Source of the DNA: Propionivibrio sp.
Lineage (GTDB): Bacteria > Pseudomonadota > Gammaproteobacteria > Burkholderiales > Rhodocyclaceae
DNA: 64,000 nt
Assembly (NCBI RefSeq): GCF_029255185.1
Contig: NZ_JAPUVO010000129.1
Span: 27,599 to 91,598, forward strand
Direction of reading: 5' to 3'
Shown here: one piece after another, positions 27,905 through 35,673 of the stretch
Numbering within the stretch: position 1 is the first letter of the stretch
Layout: every line of letters begins with the position of its first letter
The notes under the pieces: generated by a model
Seen by the model: the letters and a program-made list of their open reading frames with translations, nothing else
Told to the model about the DNA's origin: nothing
The model's database searches: none
Translations under genes and position numbers: made by a program

Positions 27905-28594
27905 TTAGAGAATCTGTTGCACGTTCTTGAAATCGACTGTTCCGAGAGCACCCAGATCCAGAAGGAATCCGCTGCCCGACCTGACAAGAGCAGAAACTGT
28001 GCCAATCTGCAGCGGATCCGTCACGAGCTTGTTTCCACCTTGCGTGGCGCTGACTGAAAACTTGTAAATGCCATCTGCCGCAGTCGTTCCCGCGTCGGTC
28101 TTACCGTCCCAGGCAAAGTTGAAAACTCCGGCATCACGCGCGCCAAGATTCTGTGTCTGAATCACCTGCCCGGCTGAATTGAAAATGCTCAGCTTCACCT
28201 GATCGGCCGCTCCAGACAGGTTAACCCCACCATAGGCCTGCCCTCTGGCCAAGGAGAGTTGCGCACCGGAAACCAGCACGCTCTTGCCGATCATTCCCGC
28301 AGCCTGCATCGACTGACTGCTGCCAGCGCTATCGACCAGCGAGTTGAGCGTCGTATTGAGTTTCTCGATACCGGAAACCGTACTCATCTGCGCCAGTTGG
28401 CTGGTCATCTGGGCGTTATCCATGGGGTTCAGAGGATCCTGATTTTTCAGCTGCGTCACCAGCAGCTTGAGGAAGCGATCCTGCGCCTCTTGCGTGGTCG
28501 AGGTCGTGGCCGCCGTCGTGCTGCCTTTTGCATTGGCGGCGTTGATCGAAGCGTAAAGATCGCTAGCGGAAGTTGTCGATTGCACGGCTGTCAT
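27905..28594 (-). CDS. flgD: hook-capping/assembly protein FlgD
   Basis: 229 residues. The N-terminal conserved segment contains DRFLKLLVTQLKNQDPLNPMDNAQMTSQLAQMSTV. The C-terminal part is a FlgD Ig-like/tudor domain with FNFAWDGKTDAGTTAADGIYKFSV. It caps the hook during assembly and is lost later. The N-terminal 35 residues are Thr/Ser/Ala-rich. Confidence 0.96.
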   Translation of the reverse strand: MTAVQSTTSASDLYASINAANAKGSTTAATTSTTQEAQDRFLKLLVTQLKNQDPLNPMDNAQMTSQLAQMSTVSGIEKLNTTLNSLVDSAGSSQSMQAAGMIGKSVLVSGAQLSLARGQAYGGVNLSGAADQVKLSIFNSAGQVIQTQNLGARDAGVFNFAWDGKTDAGTTAADGIYKFSVSATQGGNKLVTDPLQIGTVSALVRSGSGFLLDLGALGTVDFKNVQQIL

Positions 28595-28625
28595 GTGATT
28601 CTCCTGTGTCCTGTGTATTCTGTAA

Positions 28626-29030
28626 TTACTGGCCGAGCGTCAGCGTCCTAAGCAGTAACTGCTTGGCGGTATTCATGACTTCGGCATTCGTCTGATACGA
28701 ACGCGAGGCTGAAATCATGTTGACCATTTCATCAACCACACTCACGTTCGGCATCATCACATAGCCCTTTTCGTCTGCCGCCGGATTGCGCGGGTCAAAA
28801 ACCATTCTCCCAGGGCTGGCGTCCTCGACCACCTGTTTGACGCGCACCCCCTGCCCGGCCTGGCCATTCATTGGCGTGGCCTCAAAAACGACTTGCTTGG
28901 CGCGGTAGGGTTTGCCATCCGGACCGGCGATGCTGTCTGCGTTGGCCAGGTTGCTGGCCACGGTGTTAAGACGCATGGCCTGCGCCGAGAGGGCGCTTCC
29001 GGCAATATGAAAAACGTTGAATACACTCAT
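28626..29030 (-). CDS. flgC: flagellar proximal rod protein FlgC
   Basis: 134 residues. [31 protein letters not shown] and the C-terminal [32 protein letters not shown] are characteristic. It lies 5 bases after flgB. Confidence 0.96.
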   Translation of the reverse strand: MSVFNVFHIAGSALSAQAMRLNTVASNLANADSIAGPDGKPYRAKQVVFEATPMNGQAGQGVRVKQVVEDASPGRMVFDPRNPAADEKGYVMMPNVSVVDEMVNMISASRSYQTNAEVMNTAKQLLLRTLTLGQ

Positions 29031-29035
29031 AATGA

Positions 29036-29437
29036 TTATCCTTGCGCCGCGGCCATCAACGTTTTGATCTGCTGCGAAATAAAGGCCAGACCGGCCTCAT
29101 ACTGCACGGCGTTCTCGGAAAACTGGGCACGCTCAACATCCATATCGACGGTATTTCCGTCGACGCTAGCTTGCGTCGGAGTACGGTACATAAGCCGCGC
29201 CGGCCCCGCCTCTGCACTACCCGGCAAATGCCCCGTTGCCGTAGTGACCAGCGCCAGGCCGCCGCCATTGCGACCCGCCACCGCCTCTTTGAGCGCTGTT
29301 GAAAAATCAAAGTCACGCGCTTTGTAGTTGGGCGTATCGGCATTGGCAATATTGCCCGCCAGAATCTGCTGCCGATGAGCGCGCAAACTCAGGGCCAGTT
29401 GCTGAAAGGAAAGTGCACTATCGATTCTGTTGACCAC
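29036..29437 (-). CDS. flgB: flagellar proximal rod protein FlgB
   Basis: 133 residues from a GTG at 29437. The frame is open 39 bases further upstream, but the GTG has GGAG five bases before it and gives the normal FlgB start ([41 protein letters not shown]). It is the first gene of the flgBCDEFGHIJ unit and lies 35 bases downstream of a strong sigma-54 promoter. Confidence 0.95.
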   Translation of the reverse strand: MVNRIDSALSFQQLALSLRAHRQQILAGNIANADTPNYKARDFDFSTALKEAVAGRNGGGLALVTTATGHLPGSAEAGPARLMYRTPTQASVDGNTVDMDVERAQFSENAVQYEAGLAFISQQIKTLMAAAQG

Positions 29438-29471
29438 GATGACTCCGGTTTGACTGGCACACCAGACTTTA

Positions 29472-29487
29472 AGCAATTCTCATGCCA
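29472..29487 (-). promoter_or_regulatory. sigma-54 promoter for flgBCDEFGHIJ
   Basis: Minus-strand TGGCATGAGAATTGCT agrees with TGGCACGNNNNTTGCW except for one pyrimidine change, with the right 12-base GG-to-GC spacing. It would give a start near 29461 and a short leader before the flgB GTG. Confidence 0.85.
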
Positions 29488-29572
29488 TAACCTATTCGAC
29501 ACCGGTAACGGATCAAAACCTTACCCCGCACACAGTCCGTAACCGCATTAAAGGAGACTTCTGCCGGGCGAT

Positions 29573-29587
29573 CGGCAAATATTGCCG
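29573..29587. promoter_or_regulatory. perfect palindrome in the flgA/flgB divergent region
   Basis: CGGCAA-ATA-TTGCCG is a perfect 6-bp inverted repeat about 85 bases upstream of the flgB -24 element and 69 bases upstream of flgA. Related TGCCGG and CGGCA half-sites flank it on both sides (29562-29595). The position is suitable for an enhancer-type activator site, such as for FlrC. No consensus known to me confirms this. Confidence 0.4.
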
Positions 29588-29655
29588 GTCGGCATCCTAA
29601 ACCTAGGGGTACGGGATTGTTACGCTAAGACGCCGCGATAGGGCAAAATAGCGCC

Positions 29656-30357
29656 ATGAACTCTCTTTTCTCAAGTCATCTACAGCACAAGTTTTTCGGC
29701 ATTCTTTGCCTCTTGCTTCTAACACCCCTGCTGTCCTACGCACAGAATGCCCTCTATGGCGCCCTGGACGACTATCTGCGCATCCAAACGCAGGGTTTGC
29801 CAGGCAAAATCAGCTACAGTATTGCCCCGCTTGATCCGCGTACCCAACTCACACCGTGCAGCGCCTTCGAGCCTTTTCTTCCAGTGGGCGGTAAGCTCTG
29901 GGGGAAATCAACCGTTGGCGTTCGCTGTCTTGGCCCATCAAGCTGGACAGTCTATGTTCAGGTACAGGTTAACGTTAGCGGCAACTACCTAATTTCCGCA
30001 CGAACGATGCCTGCCGGCTATGTACTGGGCGCCGCAGACATTGTTGTTCGCAGTGGCGATCTCTCCACACTGCCGGCAAACATCATCACCGATCCGTCAC
30101 AAGCCATCGGAAAAACAGTGAAAAATGGATTTTCTGCCGGCCAAGCCCTACGCAGCGACCAGTTGATCACACCTTGGGCTGTACAACAGGGACAGAGTAT
30201 TAAGACTGTCTCGAATGGCCACGGATTTAGCGTCAGCAGCGAGGGCAAAGCACTCAACAATGCCGCCGCAGGCCAACTTGTTCAGGTTCGCACCGCCTCC
30301 GGGCAAACCGTCAGCGGCATTGCCCGGCCTGGCGGAATTGTGGAAGTCTCCAACTGA
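29656..30357 (+). CDS. flgA: P-ring assembly chaperone FlgA
   Basis: 233 residues with a signal peptide ending about residue 29 (LLSYAQ). The C-terminal SAF domain contains MPAGYVLGAADIVVRSGDLS and AGQLVQVRTASGQTVSGIARPGGIVEV, typical of FlgA, the periplasmic chaperone for FlgI. It is divergent from flgB and followed by flgM after 73 bases. Confidence 0.95.
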   Translation: MNSLFSSHLQHKFFGILCLLLLTPLLSYAQNALYGALDDYLRIQTQGLPGKISYSIAPLDPRTQLTPCSAFEPFLPVGGKLWGKSTVGVRCLGPSSWTVYVQVQVNVSGNYLISARTMPAGYVLGAADIVVRSGDLSTLPANIITDPSQAIGKTVKNGFSAGQALRSDQLITPWAVQQGQSIKTVSNGHGFSVSSEGKALNNAAAGQLVQVRTASGQTVSGIARPGGIVEVSN

Positions 30358-30369
30358 GTAAAAAGGTGT

Positions 30370-30396
30370 TAAAGTCCGCCTGTTTTACGCCGTTAG
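30370..30396 (+). promoter_or_regulatory. sigma-28 (FliA) promoter for flgMN
   Basis: TAAAGTCC, an 11-base spacer and GCCGTTAG resemble TAAAGTTT-N11-GCCGATAA, with 5 of 8 -10 bases and the TAAAG core kept. It lies between flgA and flgM. A late, FliA-driven flgM is the expected feedback arrangement. Confidence 0.65.
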
Positions 30397-30430
30397 CACG
30401 TGTAAGTAGAAAACCATTAGAGGCATTGCC

Positions 30431-30724
30431 ATGAAGATCGAGAGTTCGAGCAAACCCGCAGGTGCACCCCTGATGAAAGAGACACGTGCGCAAGGTGCAC
30501 ATTCCACCGGCAAAACAAGCTCGGCAAATGCGGATGATGTTCAGTTGAGCGTCCTTTCCGCCCAGTTGAGCGCGCCGGATGACGTGCAATCCTTCGATGC
30601 GGCGCGCGTTTCCGAAATCAAGCAGGCCATCTCGGACGGTCACTTCACGATCAACGCCGGCGCCATTGCCGACCACCTGATCAGTTCCGCCCGGCAGCTT
30701 GTGGACTCGCAACGTCGGGCTTAA
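30431..30724 (+). CDS. flgM: anti-sigma-28 factor FlgM
   Basis: 97 residues, Ser/Ala/Asp-rich and probably unfolded in its first half. The C-terminal FliA-binding part contains DAARVSEIKQAISDGHFTINAGAIADHLI, the FlgM hallmark. FlgM holds FliA inactive until it is exported through the finished hook. A sigma-28 promoter candidate lies 35 bases upstream. Confidence 0.94.
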   Translation: MKIESSSKPAGAPLMKETRAQGAHSTGKTSSANADDVQLSVLSAQLSAPDDVQSFDAARVSEIKQAISDGHFTINAGAIADHLISSARQLVDSQRRA

Positions 30725-30726
30725 TT

Positions 30727-31209
30727 TTGGTCGCAAGCACTGAAATTTCCGCCCTTCGGCAAACGTTGGTGGCTGAAGTAGAAGCGGTGGGTCAATTTAT
30801 CGCCCTGCTCAAGCTGGAACAGGCTTCCTTAAGCAGCGGGAACACCGATGAGCTTCCCGCCTATGCAGAAGAAAAGCTGCAACTTGCCAGCCGATTGAAT
30901 GCTCTAGCTACGCAACGCAACGGCACGCTGGCTAGGCATGGATTTGGCGCCGACCGCGCCGGAGTGGAAGCCTGGTGTGCTGAACATCCCGCTGATGAAA
31001 CCGCTGCCAAGGCATGGTCCACGATTCTGTCCCAGGCCAGAGAGGCCCGCGAATTGAATACCATGAACGGCGAGTTGATCCATATTCGCATGCAATACAA
31101 CGCAAAGGCGCTCGAAGCCTTGCAGGGCGGAAACAACTCGCTGGATCTTTATGGCCCTGACGGCCAGTCGAAAGTGGCAGGCCCCAGACGCATCAACCAC
31201 TCCGTCTAG
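30727..31209 (+). CDS. flgN: FlgK/FlgL export chaperone FlgN
   Basis: 160 residues from a TTG at 30727, just two bases after the flgM stop. It is a helical protein with the FlgN-type layout (VEAVGQFIALLKLEQASLSSG and NTMNGELIHIRMQYNAKALEAL). FlgN escorts FlgK and FlgL to the export gate. The flgA-flgM-flgN order supports the call. Confidence 0.85.
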   Translation: MVASTEISALRQTLVAEVEAVGQFIALLKLEQASLSSGNTDELPAYAEEKLQLASRLNALATQRNGTLARHGFGADRAGVEAWCAEHPADETAAKAWSTILSQAREARELNTMNGELIHIRMQYNAKALEALQGGNNSLDLYGPDGQSKVAGPRRINHSV

Positions 31210-31213
31210 TTTT

Positions 31214-32002
31214 CTAGGGCAAGGTCCGCTGTTGAGCTTCAATATCGACCTCTTTCCCTTTCTCCGGAACCACTGAGTCGATAAGAATCGTTACCCGGCG
31301 GTTACGCGCGCGACCATCGGCCAGCAGATTGGGTTCAACCGGACGGGTGTCGGCGTAGCCGATTGCCGTCAACCGGTCGCCGGCCACGCCGGAATCCGAG
31401 AACAGGCGTAGAACCGTCGTTGCGCGTACTGCCGAGAGTTCCCAATTGGAGGGGAACTGCGCGGTCTTGATCGGCACGTTGTCGGTGTGCCCTTCGATGG
31501 TAATCGGGAAATCTGTTGGCGCCAGTACATCTGCAATCGCGCGCATGGCCTTGATCAAAGCGGGCTGCAAAAGCGCCTGTCCGGGTGAAAACAGGATGCT
31601 ATCGTTGATCTCGATAGTCACACCACGGCTTGTTTCAAGAACCCGCACCTTGCCTTGCTCGATGAGCGGCGCCATGACCTCCAGAATGTCTTTGGCGACA
31701 TTGCGCATTTTCTCACGCTGTTTTTGTTTGACGGCATCCTGTGCTTTAACCGCCGCGCTCGGTTTCGGCAGTGCCAGGATCGGCGGCGGCACGACGACCG
31801 GCAAGTCCGACGAGGCATTGATTGGCACGTTACGGAAGGCACTGACCATTGAATTGCTCAGAATGCGGTACTTACCCTCATTGACCGTCGACAAGGCGTA
31901 CATCACCACGAAGAAGGCAAACAGGAGAGTTATGAAATCAGCATACGAAACCAGCCAACGCTCGTGGTTGTCGTGCTCCTCCGGGCGTTTGCGGCGCGCC
32001 AT
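31214..32002 (-). CDS. motD: stator protein MotD (MotB family)
   Basis: 262 residues. It has one membrane helix near the N-terminus with the proton-carrying Asp in SYADFITLLFAFFVVMYAL (about residue 22). A C-terminal OmpA-like peptidoglycan-binding domain contains ITIEGHTDNVPIKTAQFPSNWELSAVRA. With MotC it makes one of two stator types here. The MotD name follows its place beside fliA as in Pseudomonas; the other MotB-type gene is at 46072. Confidence 0.9.
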   Translation of the reverse strand: MARRKRPEEHDNHERWLVSYADFITLLFAFFVVMYALSTVNEGKYRILSNSMVSAFRNVPINASSDLPVVVPPPILALPKPSAAVKAQDAVKQKQREKMRNVAKDILEVMAPLIEQGKVRVLETSRGVTIEINDSILFSPGQALLQPALIKAMRAIADVLAPTDFPITIEGHTDNVPIKTAQFPSNWELSAVRATTVLRLFSDSGVAGDRLTAIGYADTRPVEPNLLADGRARNRRVTILIDSVVPEKGKEVDIEAQQRTLP

Positions 32003-32005
32003 GGT

Positions 32006-32746
32006 TTAAAAGACGTAGCTCAGAAGACGGCTCTCGATGATGCGCGGGTTATCACCGTTGGCGATACCGACCAGTCCATCGACAATCATTTCACGCTGCA
32101 CGACCTGTCGATTGATATGCGCCTTGAGTTTATTGGCCATCGGCAGAAAAACCAGGTTGGCCAGCCCGACACCATAGATCGTTGCGACAAAGGCAACTGC
32201 AATCCCGGCACCCAGTTTGGAGGGGTCGGAAAGGTTTTCCATGACTTGAATCAGCCCCATCACCGCCCCCAGAATACCGATCGTCGGCGAATAGCCACCG
32301 GCCGCCTCCCAGATTCTGGCCGACAACTTCATTTCTTCTTCAAAGGTGCCAATCTCAACCTCAAGCACTTCGCGCAAACGCTCCGGCTCAGCCCCGTCAA
32401 CCAGCAATTGCAGTCCCTTGCGCGTAAAATCATCTCTTAACTGATTGATCACGCTTTCAAGCGCCAACAAGCCTTCACGCCTGGAGACCTGGCTCCAGTT
32501 CGTAATCTGCTTGATCAACTGCAAATAATCCACAGCCGGCGGATACCATACCCAGCCGACCATCCGTAGGCCGCGCACGAAAGTTACATAGGGACTCTGC
32601 AACATGACCGCGCCCATGGTGCCGCCGAGCACAATCAGCAGCGCCGTTGGCTGCGTGAGCGAAGCGACCGAGCCACCTTCCAGAAGCTGTCCGCCAACGA
32701 TCGCTATGATGCCAAAGAGCAAACCGAGGACGCTTATCTTATCCAT
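32006..32746 (-). CDS. motC: stator protein MotC (MotA family)
   Basis: 246 residues from the ATG at 32746 (MDKISVLGLLFGIIAIVGG), overlapping the end of fliA by 8 bases. The open frame further upstream lies inside fliA. Four membrane helices are expected. Conserved parts include GGYSPTIGILGAVMGLIQVMENL and GVGLANLVFLPMANKLK. It pairs with MotD to form a proton-type stator. Confidence 0.92.
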   Translation of the reverse strand: MDKISVLGLLFGIIAIVGGQLLEGGSVASLTQPTALLIVLGGTMGAVMLQSPYVTFVRGLRMVGWVWYPPAVDYLQLIKQITNWSQVSRREGLLALESVINQLRDDFTRKGLQLLVDGAEPERLREVLEVEIGTFEEEMKLSARIWEAAGGYSPTIGILGAVMGLIQVMENLSDPSKLGAGIAVAFVATIYGVGLANLVFLPMANKLKAHINRQVVQREMIVDGLVGIANGDNPRIIESRLLSYVF

Positions 32747-33479
32747 TTCGCCTGGCTTTCTTGTGTCCGGCTTCAGCAAAGATCCGTGCGCGCAATCTGG
32801 CCACAACCTGAGTGTGCAACTGGCAGACACGTGACTCGGTCACGCCCATGACTTCTCCGATTTCACGCAGGTTCAGATCCTGCTCGTAATACAGCGCCAT
32901 CATCAGTTTTTCACGCTCGGGCAGCAGTTCAATACCTTGGATGAGCAACTGCCGCAGGCTCTCATCTTCGAGAATTTTCGAGGGCTCGCTGGAGTTGTCA
33001 GTCAAATGCCGCTCCAGGAAATCGTCGCCGCCATCCTCGACCATATCCTCGAAGGAAATGAGTTGGTGGCCGCGTGCATCCTGTAGCATTTTCTGGTATT
33101 CGGCAAGCGTCATGCTCAGCGCGGTGGCAAGTTCCTGCTCGCTGGGTGCGCGTCCGTATTCCTGTTCGAGTTGAGAAATGGCAACTTCAATGCGGCGAAA
33201 ATCCCGGCGCAGACTGCGCGGCAGCCAATCGTTCTCACGCAAACCATCGAGCATGGCGCCACGCACGCGCTGCGCCGCATAGGTTTCAAACTGCGCACCC
33301 ATCCCGGCCTCAAAGCGGTTGATGGCATCGAGCAAGCCCATCATGCCGTTCTGAACCAGATCATCAACCTGGACACTGGAAGGCAATCGCGCCATCAGAT
33401 GATAGGCAATACGCTTTACGAGCGGAGCGAAGCGCTGTACCAGATGATCCTTGTTAATCTGACCAGCAGCGTTATACAT
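32739..33479 (-). CDS. fliA: flagellar sigma factor FliA (sigma-28)
   Basis: 246 residues with regions 2 (LPSSVQVDDLVQNGMMGLLDAINRFE and QRVRGAMLDGLRENDWLPRSLRR), 3 and 4 (LNLREIGEVMGVTESRVCQLHTQ). It directs late flagellar genes, with candidate promoters before flgK and flgM in this window. It lies 12 bases after flhG and overlaps motC. Confidence 0.97.
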   Translation of the reverse strand: MYNAAGQINKDHLVQRFAPLVKRIAYHLMARLPSSVQVDDLVQNGMMGLLDAINRFEAGMGAQFETYAAQRVRGAMLDGLRENDWLPRSLRRDFRRIEVAISQLEQEYGRAPSEQELATALSMTLAEYQKMLQDARGHQLISFEDMVEDGGDDFLERHLTDNSSEPSKILEDESLRQLLIQGIELLPEREKLMMALYYEQDLNLREIGEVMGVTESRVCQLHTQVVARLRARIFAEAGHKKARRNG

Positions 33480-33491
33480 GTTTTGGAGCTG

Positions 33492-34385
33492 TCAAGCGTA
33501 AATGGCTATCGGATCGATATGCTGGCTCAAGTGTAGCAGTTGTTGCACGAATTGTTCGATCCCTCCGACCCCGCCCATCGATTCACCGGGCAACGGCCAG
33601 TTGAGCAGATTACTGCCGATCGTTCGATATGCTTTTGCCGCGGGGGCGTCGGGGAATAGTCCCTCCACGGGCTGACACAAGCGAGAGGCCTGACGCAACT
33701 GTTCGTCAAGCGGCACGAAGCCTGAGTATTCGAGGCGCGCCAGGCCTCGACTATGGGTAAGCTTGGCAATATTGCCGTGAATGGCAACGGCTTCATCCGA
33801 ACCACGCACTTTGTTGACCAAAATCCGGAAATCCTTGCGTGCGTAGCCGAGGCTAACCTTCTTGATCAGCGCATAGGCATCGGTAATCGAGGCACTGCTC
33901 GCTGAGAGGACAATTACCGTATCGTGCGCTGCCAGGCCAAGCGGTGAAAAACCCAGCGGATGGTCAAGCGAGGCGTCCACCAGGATCACGCTGGCCGATC
34001 GCTCCATACCGGTGATGGTTTCCAGCAACGCATTCTGCTGGCGTGGGCTCAGTTTTCCGAGCTTCTTCACGGCCCGTGCCGCTGGCAGTACGCTGACTCC
34101 AGGCGCCACCGTCAGGAGCACCTCGGCAAGCACTTTCTCGCGATTGATCACCTGTAGCAAATCGTGGCGCGCCAGCGCGCCGTAGCAAGACGCCACGTTG
34201 TTCTTGGTGTTCTCGTCGAGGACCAGAACTTCTTTGCCCTGACGAGCCAGCGAGGCGGCAAGGTTAGCCACCAGAATACTCTTGCCAACGCCAACACTTC
34301 CTGCCGCAAAGGTGACAATGCGCGTCTGTTCGCGACAGAACAGGCGGCGTAATCCGGCCGCCTGATCACTGTGGCACTCAGCCAC
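33492..34385 (-). CDS. flhG: flagellar number regulator FlhG/FleN (MinD-like), atypical P-loop
   Basis: 297 residues from a GTG at 34385, chosen for the GGAG six bases upstream; a TTG at 34403 is the outer limit. ParA/MinD fold. The P-loop reads AAGSVGVGKSILVANLAASL, keeping GKS but lacking the signature lysine of the KGGxGK deviant Walker A. FlhG limits flagellar number and works with FlhF, whose gene ends 8 bases inside this one. The altered P-loop may change ATP-driven dimerisation, an inference. Confidence 0.9.
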   Translation of the reverse strand: MAECHSDQAAGLRRLFCREQTRIVTFAAGSVGVGKSILVANLAASLARQGKEVLVLDENTKNNVASCYGALARHDLLQVINREKVLAEVLLTVAPGVSVLPAARAVKKLGKLSPRQQNALLETITGMERSASVILVDASLDHPLGFSPLGLAAHDTVIVLSASSASITDAYALIKKVSLGYARKDFRILVNKVRGSDEAVAIHGNIAKLTHSRGLARLEYSGFVPLDEQLRQASRLCQPVEGLFPDAPAAKAYRTIGSNLLNWPLPGESMGGVGGIEQFVQQLLHLSQHIDPIAIYA

Positions 34386-35673
34386 GACGGCCTCCGGCGG
34401 CAACCATGGCGGAACCGGCGCTAGCCATCATCAAGCCCGGCTCAAGGCCATCAAGCCGATGCGGCGAAACCTCCGGCACACCCTTGAAGGCCCGATGCAG
34501 CAGATAGGCCCGATTCGGCAAATGCAGGTCTTCCGGCACCCGCTGACCGTTGGAAACATAGTGCAAACGCAGGCCGTGGCGAATGATGACGTCAATGGCC
34601 GAGGCCAGGCTGGCCGCCTCGTCAACCTTGCTCAGAATGCAGCCGGCCAGATCAGGACCGTTATAGGCACGCACGACATCGTCAAGCGTATCGCCGCGGC
34701 CCGTAGCTGAAAGCAGTAGCAGGCGCTTGACATGGCTATTGCCGAACATCGCCACCTGCTCGCCGACCATTCGGTCACGCTGACTCATACCCATCGTATC
34801 AACCAGCACCATATGCTTGTGTTGCAAATCAATGAGCGTCTGCTTCAATTCATCGGCATCTTTCGCCAGATGCACCGAGACACCGAGAATCCGGCCATAG
34901 ATTCGTAGCTGTTCGTGGGCCCCGATGCGGTAGCCATCGGTGGTGACCAGCGCCACCTTGCTGGCCCCATGGCGGAGCACGCAACGCGCGGCGAGCTTGG
35001 CGGTGGTCGTCGTTTTGCCAACGCCGGTCGGGCCGACCAGTGCGTAGATGCCACCGCGGTCAACGATGTCATTCTCAACATTGATGGTCAGGAAGGAACG
35101 GTCAGCACTGCCCTTCACCCAAGCCAGCGCCTCAGTTGCATTAAGATCGCGCGGCAATTCTGCGAGCAGTTCGCGGGCAAAGCGTGGCGAGAATCCAGCG
35201 TCGAGCATCTGGCGCAAAATCTCTGTTTTTACCGGTTCCGAACGCGCACTTTCCCCCCAGGTGACACCTGCCAGATGTTGTTCGAACATTTTTCGCAGCG
35301 AGCGGATTTCGTCCATCACTTCGGCCGGCACAATTTCTGCTTGCGCTTTCGCGGCACTCTGTGGCGGATGAAGATGCCTTTCAATCGGTGGTGCTGGCCG
35401 TGGCGACAGTTGCGGCGTCGGCGTCACTCTTGCCTTCGGTGGCATGTTGTTCGTCGGGGACGAAAGGCGGACCGTATAATCATCACTGGGTCGCGATATT
35501 TCATTGACGGGAGTCGGCACAATCAGTTCCATATCACCGGCAGCTACCGCCATAATCTCGACCCCACCGGGAATGGCTCGGTTGGATAGGATGATCGCAT
35601 CCGGCCCCAACAGCTCCTTGACCTTGTGCAATGCGTCTCGTGCCGTGGCTGCGATGAATTTCCTGACGTTCAT
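34378..35673 (-). CDS. flhF: flagellar positioning GTPase FlhF
   Basis: 431 residues. It starts MNVRKFIAATARDALHKVKELLG, has a Pro-rich B region (about 80-120) and an SRP-type NG domain. G1 is GPTGVGKTTTTAKLAARC near residue 213, with DTMGMSQRD as G3. FlhF recruits the first basal-body parts to the cell pole. It is coupled to flhA by a 4-base ATGA overlap and to flhG downstream. Its presence supports polar flagellation. Confidence 0.96.
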   Translation of the reverse strand: MNVRKFIAATARDALHKVKELLGPDAIILSNRAIPGGVEIMAVAAGDMELIVPTPVNEISRPSDDYTVRLSSPTNNMPPKARVTPTPQLSPRPAPPIERHLHPPQSAAKAQAEIVPAEVMDEIRSLRKMFEQHLAGVTWGESARSEPVKTEILRQMLDAGFSPRFARELLAELPRDLNATEALAWVKGSADRSFLTINVENDIVDRGGIYALVGPTGVGKTTTTAKLAARCVLRHGASKVALVTTDGYRIGAHEQLRIYGRILGVSVHLAKDADELKQTLIDLQHKHMVLVDTMGMSQRDRMVGEQVAMFGNSHVKRLLLLSATGRGDTLDDVVRAYNGPDLAGCILSKVDEAASLASAIDVIIRHGLRLHYVSNGQRVPEDLHLPNRAYLLHRAFKGVPEVSPHRLDGLEPGLMMASAGSAMVAAGGRRG

